Source: Darksidea phi (taxonomy: Eukaryota; Ascomycota; Dothideomycetes; Pleosporales; Lentitheciaceae). From it: a stretch of 64,000 bases of DNA. Positions 52,676 through 63,823 of this stretch are shown piece by piece. Position numbers and translations under genes: made by a program. The notes under the pieces were generated by a model. That model was not told the origin of the DNA and did not search any database. It was given only the letters and a program-made list of their open reading frames with translations. How positions within the stretch are numbered: the first letter of the stretch is position 1; the number at the start of each line of letters is the position of its first letter. The DNA is taken from positions 62,001 through 126,000 of the forward strand of contig JASJFT010000087.1 in NCBI GenBank assembly GCA_030770425.1, read 5' to 3'.

Positions 52676-53714
52676 ACCCATCGTCACTTACATTCATAAA
52701 TCTAGAAGAAAGGGAGTTGATTGAGGACCTCGCGATAGAATCTGGGATATTAGAACCGACTTTGAGACAAGATTCCCCAACTTTTTGTTTTCGTATTGGC
52801 TTGGGCGTTTGTGATACAAGAGTACTGTACGATCATGGGAAATCACCACCTGTTTACGGGACGCAACGAAGATTTACGATGGTTTTTCGACCACCTCTAG
52901 ATAGTAGATAGAGAAAAACTTTACAGTTTATGATTTCCATCATTTGTTACTTTTTAGACATCATTACTACAAAAGCATAGTTGCGCAATGCAGCTCTCCT
53001 GGAAAAGAAAAAAAAAGCCCTTTTGCGAATCAATGAACAAACATGACTCTCGGTCTTACGTGCGCTCGAAGTACTAGACCCAAAGCGACGGGTAGAAGCC
53101 CGCGGCGCCCATAAGCGGACCCGCGCCATCTGCAGGCAGCGGCTGACGTTGACCGGCCAGTGCAATCTTGGTCAGCCTGCGATAGCGCAACTCCCCACGT
53201 GGCTCGGTGCACGAACGTGGATGGAGCCGCTGCAGCTGGCCCCTATCTGTAGGATGATTAGTGCAAATGGTTTGGAAAGCTCGATGGTGTCCGAAATATT
53301 GCTGGGGATGCTGGCATGAGGATTATCTTATGTGGGAGGACGGCAAGTTGGGGGGCGGGCTGAGTAAGCTGTTCTGGGCTTTGTGGGAGGGCTGGAAGGG
53401 TGCATATCGCGTACCCAAGGTTAGATATAAAGCCATAAACTGTCGTGTAAGATTGCGTGCAAGAGCTTGAATCTTGAAGACTGAGGTTTTGAATTGAGTT
53501 GTTGGTTGGAGGTTCGCTGAGGTTCGAGTGCATGGGGTACTTGGCGCCGACTTACTTTGCTTGTGCAGTCCGCGATTTTGGTCTTTGATTACCGGAGCCC
53601 AGATCTATAGACAAGCTCGAGCCCGACGTAGATCACAATGTAACGGAATGCGAACAAAGAAGAGCACGACAAGGAATGGCTGCCCACCCCAATCAGCCCC
53701 GCACCACCCACTTC
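52676..53714. other. Intergenic, convergent 3' ends
   Basis: Between the RTA1 gene (+) and GH114 gene (-). AT-rich near 52920-53010, with no gene or repeat. Confidence 0.5.
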
Positions 53715-54948
53715 TCACGGTTCAAAAGGCCTTCCACCTGCCCTTCTCCACATCCTCTCCCTCGTCCAACTCCTACGATTCAATCGCGCATTCCACGGCA
53801 GTGGAATGCCCCCGGCGCTGCTATCGTATTCTTGACTACCTGGCCCTCTCTGGTTCTCTACATCCTTCGTCCTCGACCTCTCCGCCCTCCCATCGCAAAA
53901 CATGATGAAGCCGTCCAGAGCTAACGTCTTAATGATAGTATTGATCTTTAGGTATGGGTTTTCTAAGCTCGCACCCGGCTCGTCCAGATTACACAGCTTC
54001 CGTCTCAACTTTTCATTCGTCAGTCCGGGGAAATTGACATTGTTCGTGCGGAACTTTGACGGGTCGAGGGCGACGCCTTCGTCGGACCATCTCCCACTGT
54101 ACGTGTAATTTACGTATTCGACTTCAAAGACGGGCTTGCCTTCTTTACCTGGACGGGGCGCCGTGGTGAAGTTGGCGTAGGCGGTGCAATTCACGTACTG
54201 GACGCATTCTTCTGATATGGCAAAGTCGACGTCGTCGAAGATGGGGCCGAGAATTTCGATGCAGTTCTTAATGCCGACAGACATGCCTTTGCTCCGAGCG
54301 TATGCCGATATTTTGTGCAAGTAGGCGACGGTATCGTCGGGAACAATGGCAGGGGTGAAGCCGTTTTCGTTGGAGTATACGTCTGCGAGCTAGGTATCAG
54401 CACTGTCAAAGGCATCCCAAGCGGACTAGCAAAGAGGGAATGTGGGACATACCAACGTTGTCAGGTTCAATAGCATCGCAGCCCTTCCTCGCCGCAAGGT
54501 CAATTCGTTTCTTGATAACCTTGAACACATTGTCCCTCCTAATGTCCAAGTACCTCTCGCCCGGCCAATCCGGCAACTCCTTGCCCAAGTCTTGCCTCTG
54601 GAACTCTTTGTAATCATCTCTCCAGTTCTCCGCCGTTGCAGCCGAGAAGTAGCACACGGATCTTTGGCCAAGCTCCTTCAGCTTTTGGATCGTTTCTTCC
54701 GGCGTCCAGAACATGTCGAGCTCGTAGATGCCGGTTTCGGGCTTGATAAAGCCATCGTCGACGTCGGGGATGCCCGTCAGAATGAACTGAATAGAAGATT
54801 TCATGGGTGGTTTCCAGTAATTGGTCTGGCGAGGCGAGACCGAAAGGCGTTCGGCTTCGACAGCTTCTGAGAGGGGAAGCTCAGCAGTAGGGAATGCATT
54901 GCAGAGCGATCCTAGGGCCAAGGCTAGGAGGGGAACATGTCGCATCAT
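53715..54948 (-). CDS. Secreted GH114 family hydrolase (endo-polygalactosaminidase type)
   Basis: Two exons, 54948-54453 and 54382-53715, giving 387 aa. A signal peptide (MMRHVPLLALALGSLCNAFP) precedes a GH114 barrel: IQFILTGIPDVDD, RSVCYFSAATAENWR, DWPGERYLDIRRDNV, the acidic GCDAIEPDNVDVYSNENGF built across the intron, and VGIKNCIEILG with DFAISEECVQY. Characterised GH114 enzymes such as Aspergillus Ega3 cut alpha-1,4-galactosaminogalactan, a secreted fungal exopolymer. After IIKTLALDGFIMFCDG, the usual end of the fold, there are about 65 extra basic residues rich in Arg that look unlike the domain. A missed intron or read-through is possible. No other GAG-pathway gene is nearby. Confidence 0.88.
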
Positions 54949-56723
54949 CTTTGCCGCGTAATCGGTCGTTGACCGGTGGAGTTGTGTTTCGTCCGTAGAG
55001 CGCAGATGGCTCTGGGTCCAGCCTGCAAGATCATTGCTCTTATACAATTTTTCCGGGCATCACCACCACATTCCAGGTTACAGCGTCCTCCCTATCTATT
55101 TTAATTGCGAGGAGATCAACGGATGCAATACCACATCTGGGACCATTAACGAGCAAGATAGATTGGCCCTCATGCATTACGCCCTATATTTACCTTTTCA
55201 TACTATAAGTTGTTAATACCGCGTTGAAGTAAATGAACATTCGACTGTTGCAGGCCAACGAATGTGCACGGGTGTAATATATATGAATGCACGCGCGTGC
55301 AATGCTATTTGCCGGATGTTACCCACGACGATCGGCGAGCATGGGAAATTGGTCGATGCGCATCATTGCTGGAAGAAGCGAGGGAATAGTTCTAGAGGCT
55401 CTGCACTTGGGGTTGCGGTGCAGAGTTGCGCTTCTTCTATGAGCTTTTGTGGTGGGCGCATTAATTACCTCAATATCCACATGTTACACAGCTTACACAG
55501 CGCTCTCGGTTACGAACTCTCTCGTCGCCTGCGCACTTCGCAGCAGCATCCGTCGTCTCCTTTAAATCCTTGTGGAACCTACAATTCCCTCTTCTTTACA
55601 TCCCTTCGCCTTCCACTCTTCGCGCGCATTTGGAAAAAGTCAAGTTCGCTTGCATCAAATTCTGCCATCTCCTTATTGGTCATTCAGCTTCCTCCGCGTT
55701 CCTCGCATGTGCTTGTCATAGGTTTAGGTTGAAATATCTAAAACTACTTCTGGACTAATGAGGAAGGTCGCAAATCCTTAATTTTGACTGTGACTTGAAA
55801 GCACGCTACAGGTATCCAATGTTGCCTACCCAGAGAGCAATCTATTAACCATCAGGCTGTCAAGACGGCGACACCAGTCTTTGTATTCCTTTAGAAATTT
55901 GGATGTGAGTTGTTAGTCACTAATTTCGTGAAACTGCATCACCCGTCCGCTAGAAGTACTCCACACAATGTGCCCGGTATCGTGCAAGAATGCGGCCAAC
56001 GCACCTTGACCTCCTGAGCTCTCGTTCACCTATAACAGTTCAGGCATAGACCCAGAGTACATGCGCATAGTTCAGTCTGAAGATACTAAAGCAATGTGTT
56101 GATTGTTGAAGCTGAAGCCAGGCCAAATTATTGTGTCTCTGTGGCCGCGCGGACATGGTGCCTATTTTCAGCATCAATATCATAATTAACAACTTAAGAA
56201 GAGTCTTTCGGCTCATGTATGCGGCTTTGCATAGTCCAATTTTACTAAAGATATAGTAGGTACTTTATTTCGTAGCTGAGCGCGTGTATGTAACTCTTCG
56301 GCACCCTGGCACGATTTTGGGGGAGGGAGGCGAGCTCGGTAAGCCAGTGCTTTTGAGCGTGGCTGTTGCCTGGGTTCACCTTAGGAATGGATAATCAGAT
56401 GGCGTTCATTCGTGGCTGCAATGCGGAGAACACTCGTGGACGAATGAAACGTCTGGAGGAAGTTTGTCGAAATCAAATAGGAACGATTAGAGGTCAGATC
56501 GGTGACGTCATCGATTAATGACAATTGCTGGATTCACAAAGTATCAACTAGTCCAATTGTCTTCGCATTCACTGTCGTATAGATTCCTCCAAGTAGCGAC
56601 ACCCTATAGCCATTTCGAGGTTTTTGATGAACAACGTGCGTTTGATCGCACTCAACTTTTCGCCTAATCCATCCTGCAGATGCCATCTTCAAGTCAAACT
56701 CGGACAAAGACACAACCAGCCAA
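54949..56723. other. Long gene-poor stretch
   Basis: GH114 promoter, then AT-rich sequence to the J-domain gene 3' end. A 156-codon plus ORF (55262-55732, true ATG) has no recognisable domain. I leave it uncalled. Confidence 0.5.
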
Positions 56724-57638
56724 CTATCCGTCGAAAGGCCAGGTTGGCGGTAACACACCATCTACATCGTACTTCCTCCTCTTCGCATGATCTAACAGGA
56801 CACCCTTCGCAGCCAGAATCCGTTGCATCTGTTTCGTCGCCTCCGCCTCCGCCTCCGCCTTCTCTTCATGCGCGACCTTGTCTGGGTGACATCTGCGCGC
56901 CACCTTACGAAATGCGACCTTGATGTTTTTCATACAGGTCGTCCAGTCCTTGATCTCCAGCTGATCATACAATACCATGCTTCTGGGGCTGGAAACAACG
57001 TGAGATGCAGTGTTTCCGTTGTGCTCGCGGCGGTTGTGCTCGCGGCGGTTGTTTACACGCGGCACCGAACGCCTCTGAGGTTGGGTGCGGGAGTGAGGCT
57101 GTTCTTGGGGGCGAGAAGACGCGGGTGCTGGCGTGTACGGCGTGTACGGGACATGGTTCTCGGAGTCAGTCCAGAAGGGGTCTGAGCGATTGAAGGTGAA
57201 CGGCATGTCGGGGTCCCGCGGTGATACAGAGGGTGTAGAATTGCCTGAGCCTCGTTGAATTCCTAGCGGTGTGCGGGCTTTCTCCTTGGAGGCTGCAGTT
57301 TTAGGGGTTGAAGCCTTCTTGGACGCAGGCATGCGGCAGTCTGGGTCCACGTAGCCCTTGAAGGACCGCGCGCGTTTATGGTGTGTGCTCTTGGAAGACT
57401 TGGAGAAGGGCTGCATTGTCGGCGGGAATTCTAATGACGGAATAGACTCTGGGGCGTCATATCCGCAAGAAGAGGAGAGCACAGACTTCGATGCAACAGT
57501 GGATCCTGCGCTAATAAAGCCCTCAGTCATGAATTCCCATATATCGTCCGGGAGAGATGAAGTAGCCGTCATCGTGGGGAAGTCGTCGTCATCATACCTT
57601 ATCGTCGTCGTGGTAACCTTCATTGTAGTAAAATTCAT
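56724..57638 (-). CDS. J-domain (DnaJ-like) protein with disordered N-terminus
   Basis: Single exon, 304 aa from the ATG at 57638. The longer frame to 57722 starts at GTG. Residues 1-220 are Ser/Thr/Pro/Arg-rich and probably disordered, with a short duplication REHNRREHN. The J domain occupies about 225-300: LYDQLEIKDWTTCMKNIKVA, FRKVARRCHPDKV with the HPD tripeptide that stimulates Hsp70 ATPase, an acidic Ala/Glu helix and RRKYDVDG. It is at the C-terminus, opposite to classical DnaJ. The Gly/Phe and zinc-finger regions are absent, so it is a class C J-protein. Client and compartment are unknown. Confidence 0.85.
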   Translation of the reverse strand: MNFTTMKVTTTTIRYDDDDFPTMTATSSLPDDIWEFMTEGFISAGSTVASKSVLSSSCGYDAPESIPSLEFPPTMQPFSKSSKSTHHKRARSFKGYVDPDCRMPASKKASTPKTAASKEKARTPLGIQRGSGNSTPSVSPRDPDMPFTFNRSDPFWTDSENHVPYTPYTPAPASSRPQEQPHSRTQPQRRSVPRVNNRREHNRREHNGNTASHVVSSPRSMVLYDQLEIKDWTTCMKNIKVAFRKVARRCHPDKVAHEEKAEAEAEATKQMQRILAAKGVLLDHAKRRKYDVDGVLPPTWPFDG

Positions 57639-58503
57639 GCTGGAGCAATGGAACCGCCTCGCCTCAAACGCAACCGTCTGTACAGACAAACCAGAGCAGA
57701 AAACAAGAGGAAATGCATACACTGCACTTGATATTGAACAGCGTGCAATGAAGAAGGCGAAGCCAACATGGCGGCAACGACAATTTTATATACATCTCGA
57801 TCTTGAGGTGAAGCTGGAACCCCAAGTCGCCCGCCTGGATTGCTACAGGCAGAAGATGATGCTGTGGTGAAGTGGCCAATTTGCTGTCGAGAAATGGTGG
57901 GTGATCTCGATTGCCACGTGGGAGCACGTCTAACGAACAAAGACTGGTGGGGAGAGTCGAGCGGCAGAGCACTATGCAACGAAGTTGGTGCGTAGGTGAA
58001 ATCTATGTCACCATGAGTAATGTGTATATATTTGTTGCTTGAAGAGGGGAAGGGCAGCAACTACAACTCGCACATCTTCGGCAACGAAGTCGTCTTTGAG
58101 TGTCCGATGGTCACACAAATCGGCCAGAAGAGCCTCCTCGTTTCTTGCAGTGACGGCTTTATTAGGTAGTCTCCCCAAGTAAAGAAGGTATTACGGCCAG
58201 CCGGTTACTTAATAAGCGGTGATGGAGGATACATGGTCGTCATGACGACCCGAGGACGCGGGGAAGCGGTAGGAACACATCGAAACGATGAAGCGCGTGT
58301 TTTACCTTGCCCTCCAAGGATCGCGCATAACGAGCTTCTCTACAAAGTGGCAGCACGGTAGTGTTAAGGGATAATTGAGGAGTGCGGGATGGAGATCTAC
58401 TGGTTTTTATATTCTACTTCACACTCGGAAGAGACTACTACACGAGGGTGCTATACCGCCTACCTATAGCGAAGGAGCACGGGCATTCAAATAGCTTATA
58501 AAT
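57639..58503. other. Intergenic, J-domain gene promoter
   Basis: No further gene supported. Small ORFs on the minus strand near 57640-58060 overlap and match nothing. Confidence 0.5.
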
Positions 58504-58785
58504 GAGGTTGATACGCTAGAGATATATATCCAAGATCTATACCTTAACTGTCCCCGTAACAATAAGAAGCGTATTGAAGATAGCAAGTATATTTTACTGA
58601 AGGACTCGTATCGCTAGATCCTCGAAAACTCCGACTTCCAACGATGGTATAAGGACTAATAGAGCCGACAGCTATGGACCAACGGCGATCTTGGCAAGGG
58701 CAAGACAGTGCTGCTCCGCGAGCATCGTTATGAACTGATGGAGTCAATGGCCAAGATAGGTCTTCTCTCCTACGGTTGCTAGCAT
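58504..58785 (+). pseudogene. NACHT (NLR-type) fragment with premature stops
   Basis: One plus-strand frame from 58504 reads DTLEIYIQDLYLNCPRNNKK, then RIEDSKYILLKDSYR, a stop, ILENSDFQRWYKD, two stops, and SRQLWTNGDLGKGKTVLLRE. This matches the entry region and P-loop of fungal NACHT/NLR proteins. The stops stand where the family has Trp (TAG) and Gln (TAA, TAG), consistent with C-to-T or G-to-A decay. The P-loop GDLGKGKT is still readable. The rest of the gene is gone. The following stretch to about 59110 is AT-rich and structureless. Confidence 0.85.
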
Positions 58786-59145
58786 TAACTAGGTAAGAAA
58801 GTGTTTTCGACGACGCTTCCACCAGTCTAAGCCCATTATTAAAGTAGAGTTGCCTGGAATAAGTTATTAGCAAGGAACGCGAGTAAGGAACGCGAGTAGG
58901 GAACTAGCAATGTATTTTTGTTAAGTTAACGCTAATGTAAGACGCGTTGCCTGAACGGTAAATGTATTGGGCATCTAAATTTACATCAGATATTATGCCA
59001 TACAATTTAAAGCATTTACTTATTTTCGAGGTGTAGGGTCTTTAGCAGACCTAACTGATTTGCAAATATCTACCGTTGTCTTCTAAGCTCTATAAAAAGG
59101 TCTATATATATGCAAGCCGGCGATTAGTCTCCTTCTATACGCTTT
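58786..59145. other. AT-rich flank of the NACHT relic
   Basis: Low-complexity AT-rich sequence with a 13-bp duplication (AAGGAACGCGAGT, near 58874 and 58887). No gene. Confidence 0.5.
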
Positions 59146-61154
59146 TCACTCCGCAACAACCATCCAGTATCCAAATCCGCCCCACATCCCTGTCATACCC
59201 ACTCCCATACACAGTAGACACCCCCGCGCATCTAAGCCTGCTTGCCAACTGATCCATCGTCCAACTACTCCACCAACGACACCCATCCAAACAACAAAGA
59301 AACCAACTTCCCACGCCTTCTTCTTCAGCTCTCTCCACCGCTTCTTCTCTTCCATCTCTTTGACACCACGCATCGAAGTGCCCCAGCCACCAGCAAGCAT
59401 GGTGATGAAACTCCACGTCTGAATCGCAGGGAGCGGAACAAGATAAAACAGATTCGCGGGAACTGACCAGATCAACTCCTCCCAAGTAGGATGAATCGGA
59501 TTCCTAACCAGCAAATACACAGCAGTGAATAGGAATTTAAGCACATAATCCTGCGGGGAAAACGGCAAAAACGGGCTTACACCAGTGAAAAAATATGAAA
59601 TGACCGTTGTGAAGAGAAGAAAGGAAGTGATCTGGCGTCGTAGTGCGGCGAAGAAGAAAAGCGGCGGTTGTGTCAGGTAGATGGTAGGGTGGACGTAGGA
59701 CTCGATGTGGACGGCGCGTGCCCAGCGCACTTGTTGGAGGAGCCAGCGGCGGAGAGAAACGGGCGTTTCGGTGGCGGTAGCAGCGTGCGAGATGTAGCGG
59801 ATACGGTAACCGGGAAGAAGGAGGCGGGTGGTCATGTGTCTGTCTTCATTGACGATCTAGCGGGCGTTAGTACTATGATTTTTTACCGCCGTTGCGGGAA
59901 GAGAAAATGTCATACCATCCACTGTCCCCAAATTGTTTGCTTATACCACGCCAGCAACTCCGGCCTTATCGCCTTGATGCGAAAAGCTGCGCATGGCCCG
60001 CTCTGGCAGTCGTTGGAGCCAACGGCGCTAGAGAAACACCTTGAAAGATGTAGCTCATTGAGGTAGACCCCATTTCCTAGCGTCGTAACAAGGCTATCAT
60101 CGCGGTTGTGGATGGTTAGAGCCGTACTAGCTCCTGCGCACTTATCGTCCCCGTCGATAGTTTGTATTGTCATCTTCAAAGTTTCCTTATACACCATGCT
60201 ATCTGAGTCGGAGGTCCATAGGAAGTCAACATCGAGGAGTTCCGAGAGTGCAAGGCTGATAACGAAGGAAGTAAACAGAATACCTTTCTTATGCATGTGG
60301 GGCTGTGTTACACATAGGCGAGAGATGGCGTCTGGGCCGGTGACGTGTATGTTGTCCTCGAGCAATATGTGCTTGGCCATCGTGACGCATTTGGTGATGA
60401 GCTCGGCATCAGGCATCCATTTGGGTTTGTCGCGGTCCATTTGTAGAGCAATCTCAACCAATGGGATGGAAAGATTGAGGACAGCCGAGTTTGTGGGATA
60501 GACCTGGTCCTTGTTAGTTGATGTCTATAGCAACATTATGTTCGAAACTAAGAAGAAATTATAGCATACCTTTTGGAAAATGTCAACCATGACCTCGTCT
60601 TCTGGGTCATTGCCATCAATGCAGATAAGCACGAAACGACATCCATCAGCTTGTAAATAACTCTGCAGCGCCTTGGTGAAGATAACGGGATCCTCGCGGT
60701 ATCCGACAACTGCGGCGATGCAACCTAGCTTGCAGTTTGGCAAGCCGTTCGTAGGCGCGAGATGGCCCCCATTCTCGGCAGGACTCGGATTGGCGCTCTT
60801 CTTACTCTTTGATTGCTCCTCTCTCCTACTCTTTCTGCTCGACCTCTCGTTCGACCATCCGCAGTACTCCGCCAGGCAAATCGCGAGAATCCTATCGAAG
60901 CTCCAGAGATAGTCAGAGTAAAGGAAAGTACCAAAGTAAAGAGCGGCGGCGACTATACAGCCAATGAAATTACACCATTTCTCGGATGTGGAAACGATGA
61001 CTTCGACTTTTGGCTCTTCACAGTGCTCTTTGTGGTTATCCCTCGGCCTTATCGATCTTGGACGGGGCGGAGAAGAAGTCTGGGACCAGAGCTGTCTGAA
61101 GGGTGTAAGAGGTTTATCAGGCGTACGCAGCCATTGAGCAGCGGGTTGTCTCAT
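59146..61154 (-). CDS. GT2 polysaccharide synthase-like membrane glycosyltransferase
   Basis: Three exons: 61154-60570, 60503-59916 and 59856-59146, giving 627 aa. The start at 61154 is the first ATG. The frame is open to a TTG at 61346. It resembles processive GT2 enzymes (chitin, hyaluronan and cellulose synthase class): a membrane span at about 60-85 (WCNFIGCIVAAALYFGTFLY), the nucleotide-sugar region with VLICIDGNDPEDE, DFLWTSDSDSMV (DxD), QSGPCAAFRIKA, the catalytic NEDRHMT (made across the second intron) and QQVRWARA (QxxRW-like). Four or five C-terminal membrane spans follow. A related GT2 in Zymoseptoria tritici is needed for hyphal growth on surfaces. Orthology is inferred. The polymer made is unknown. 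Confidence 0.9.
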
Positions 61155-62103
61155 CGTATCGCAAAATCCCAAGGTATTTGGCAGTACCAGACGAAAGAAT
61201 GTCGCTCGGAAAGTGAGCAACAGCCGAGCTTGTATCTCTGGAAAGATGAATGAACGGATGGAAGTACAAAAGAAAGGTATATCGCGCAATATATTGGCTG
61301 ATACGGAAAGAGTCTCATGATGCACCCGTAGATGTGCTATGCACAACGGCTTTATTTCACGGACGAATCTGGGACTTCACCCCTATACTTGGGGAGTTGT
61401 TAACGAACCCTCTAATAACTCGTTATCGGACCCCCTAATAAGCCTATTCGGGTATGGCTCAACGCCACGCGCAGCGCTAAGGAAGACCGGCGTCGCACCA
61501 ACCTAATATCAAGATTTGTATTGCCGCAGGGTATTATTACGGTATCATACAGCGTGAAAAGTTAGCTCATCTATCCTCGTGTCCCCAGGTGCTTCGGTGT
61601 TGACCTAAATAGGTGTAAAAACAGGCGTTTGAGGGCTCCGATATACGCCCTGTGTTGAAGCTAGTAGATTTCCTATTTAGGGTAGTTGTATAGGCCCTGC
61701 GGCGGTTGGAAATCTAGGAGTTGAAACACCAAAACAACGGGTCACAACAACAACAGATGACTCAGAACTGCTGAAATGAGCAGCTGGTATCAATACAGCG
61801 CCTCTGGCACCGAAAAACTCTATATTACTATGGCCAATAGTAATAATAGATATTCTTATTAAAGGAACTTAACACTTTAAAAGAGACTATAAGAAGTATC
61901 TATAGCAATTTCTAAGATAGGGGGTATGCAAAGAGGCACCTTAGTTAAGTAGAAAGAAGATAGTACTATCCTTCGCATAACCTTCTTAAGCTGCGTTTCC
62001 AGCGCAGAATCTTCGAGCCTGTGCTGCGACTGGGTCCTGATGTTTTTGCCATGCATAGAGCCCTTCTGCTATCTTACAAACAGGACCTGGGTTTGGTCGG
62101 CTT
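61155..62103. repeat. Repeat-like, partly AT-rich debris between two genes
   Basis: The GT2 promoter lies at the left. From about 61370 a TTGTTAACGAACCCTCTAAT stretch and then mixed sequence resemble transposon debris. 61835-61980 is AT-rich with many TA steps. No reading frame is interpretable and no terminal repeat could be paired. Confidence 0.4.
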
Positions 62104-63171
62104 TCACTTGTCCTGCTCCAACACCCATTTGACTGTCCTCCGAATGGCTTCCTCCTGAGAGAATGGTGCTCGGTACCCGAGCCTTTCCTTGGCCTTGGTG
62201 ATATCAAGCGTGAACCCTTGTTTCAGGTAGAGGAAATCCATCTTCCGCATTGGAGGGTCCTTTTTCCCGATGATCCAGCAGACCCATTCGGTAATACTAG
62301 CCATCAACGTCATTGCCCACCACGGTATCACCTTGACTTTGTCTCTTGGTATATCGTCTCCTGCTTCGGCCCAGATCTGGTGCGCGAGGTCCCAGAGGCG
62401 GATCGAGTTGTCGTCGGTGATGAAGAACGCTTCACCGTCGACGTTGGCCTTGAACTTGTCATTTGGTGCAGTGAGGAGAGCCTCGGCAGCCAGACAATGC
62501 GCATTTGAAACGTTGCCGACATAGCTGAATTCGAAGAGATGTTTGTCGTCGCCGAATTGGACGTTGTGTTGCTTCTTCTTGAGCTGCTGCATCAATCCCC
62601 AAGCGACTCCCTCTCGGTCTCCTTCTCCGTACGTTCCACAGATTCGAAGGACGCAAGTTTTAAGTGAGGGCCCGTTTGATCTAAGGACGTCGTCGTCTGC
62701 GAGTGCCTTGTATTTTCCATAGGGCATGAACGGGTTGCTCTTCGAATCCCATAATTTGGCTTTGTCCTCTGTGAGCTTCTGAACCGCCTTGTTTGCAATG
62801 ACATTGTCGCTTGACGTGTACACAAAAGCCTTCACGGAGCTCTCATCTGTAGCACAGCGTAGCATGGTATCTGTTCCCCTGAGGATGACGCGCTCCAACT
62901 CTTTCACACTTGCAGTATACTGCGGAGCAGCTGAATGTATGATCACATCTGGGCGTACTTTTGCGAGTAGAGCTCGGATGGCTTTTTCATCGGTGATATC
63001 CGCGGAGTGGTAGTTGACGTTCGGGATGTTTTTCTTTGGGTTTCGCGAGACTACCGAAACAGAGGTCCACCGCGGATCGGCAAGAAAGTCATTGATGATG
63101 CGTGTGCCCACGAATCCGCTTCCACCGGTAACGAGCACGCTTCCCAAGGGCTGTGGATGATCAGTCGCCAT
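62104..63171 (-). CDS. 3-beta-HSD family dehydrogenase (sterol-4-alpha-carboxylate 3-dehydrogenase-like)
   Basis: Single exon, 355 aa. An extended SDR: Rossmann motif VTGGSGFVGTRI near residue 14, an acidic turn (SVVSRNP, then HSADITDE), the IIHSAAP block, the catalytic-type YGKYK (YxxxK) after NPFMP, LRICGTYGEGDREG, FSYVGNVSNAHCLAAEALL, and a hydrophobic segment (VIPWWAMTLMASITEWVCW) before the conserved YLKQGFTLDITKAKERLGYR. Erg26-type enzymes decarboxylate the C4-oxidised sterol in ergosterol synthesis. Many fungi carry Erg26-like paralogues of other roles, and the region before the YxxxK here differs from canonical Erg26. I call it Erg26-like, not Erg26. Confidence 0.85.
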   Translation of the reverse strand: MATDHPQPLGSVLVTGGSGFVGTRIINDFLADPRWTSVSVVSRNPKKNIPNVNYHSADITDEKAIRALLAKVRPDVIIHSAAPQYTASVKELERVILRGTDTMLRCATDESSVKAFVYTSSDNVIANKAVQKLTEDKAKLWDSKSNPFMPYGKYKALADDDVLRSNGPSLKTCVLRICGTYGEGDREGVAWGLMQQLKKKQHNVQFGDDKHLFEFSYVGNVSNAHCLAAEALLTAPNDKFKANVDGEAFFITDDNSIRLWDLAHQIWAEAGDDIPRDKVKVIPWWAMTLMASITEWVCWIIGKKDPPMRKMDFLYLKQGFTLDITKAKERLGYRAPFSQEEAIRRTVKWVLEQDK

Positions 63172-63580
63172 GCTGTTGTGGTCCGTCCGGGCGGGTCTGT
63201 TGAACTCTGTTCACGAGGGGCGGTCGCGGGTCACGTCAGGAACGCCAAACACCAAAATTGACGTGGTTCGTTTAGTGAATGTCGCGCCGCAAGGATTCCG
63301 ACCTAGCTCCGCTTCGTCAATAAATCCACACATTATCCAAAGCATGCTCTGCGAGGCAGCTCGTGATATTTCAAAAATAGCGAGTTTCCATACCGCCCAA
63401 TACAAGATCGAGTTCCCACAGCCCTGTCGGTGCCCAAGCCGCGGAGGCGTGCACAATAATTAGCCTACCCCGCGGCTGCCAACGCGTTGGCCACGTCCTG
63501 GCAGAACGCCACACCCGCATCGTGATACTTTAACCGGGCGCCAAAGTCGCGGGGTCGACCAAGCCACCCGCAATATAAGA
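63172..63580. other. Intergenic, dehydrogenase promoter
   Basis: Upstream of the Erg26-like gene. No gene seen. Normal composition until about 63575. Confidence 0.5.
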
Positions 63581-63823
63581 AAAATTAGGAAAAAAATCGT
63601 AATTTTTTATTTGTTTTTAAGAATATTTTACTATCTTTAAATATATATATTTTAAAAAATTAGGGCCCCGCGCCCCCTAATCGCGTAGTAGTCTGGGCCC
63701 TAACCCGGGCCCCGCCGGCCCCCCCTAATTTAGGGGACTGGAACCGTAGTGTAATACTATACCTAATACTATACCCCGATTCTTAATAAGGCTGTACTCA
63801 TTAAGGATAAGGACGCCCTTATC
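63581..63823. repeat. AT-rich then GC-rich repeat debris at window end
   Basis: 63581-63660 is almost pure A/T. 63661-63740 is GC-rich, with GGGCCC-type runs and CCCCCTAAT motifs. The abrupt switch is typical of decayed transposon edges in RIP-competent fungi. The element is not identified. Confidence 0.5.

Noticed and set aside
36292..54948. Secondary-metabolite cluster (ABC transporter, oxidase, RTA1, hydrolases)
   Set aside because: No PKS, NRPS, terpene cyclase or cluster-type transcription factor. Genes are spread over many kb with housekeeping genes and repeats between.
55262..55732. 156-codon ORF with a true ATG in the 1.8-kb gene-poor stretch
   Set aside because: No recognisable domain, no promoter-like or splice context, and a composition near that of flanking non-coding sequence. 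It could be real but is not supportable.
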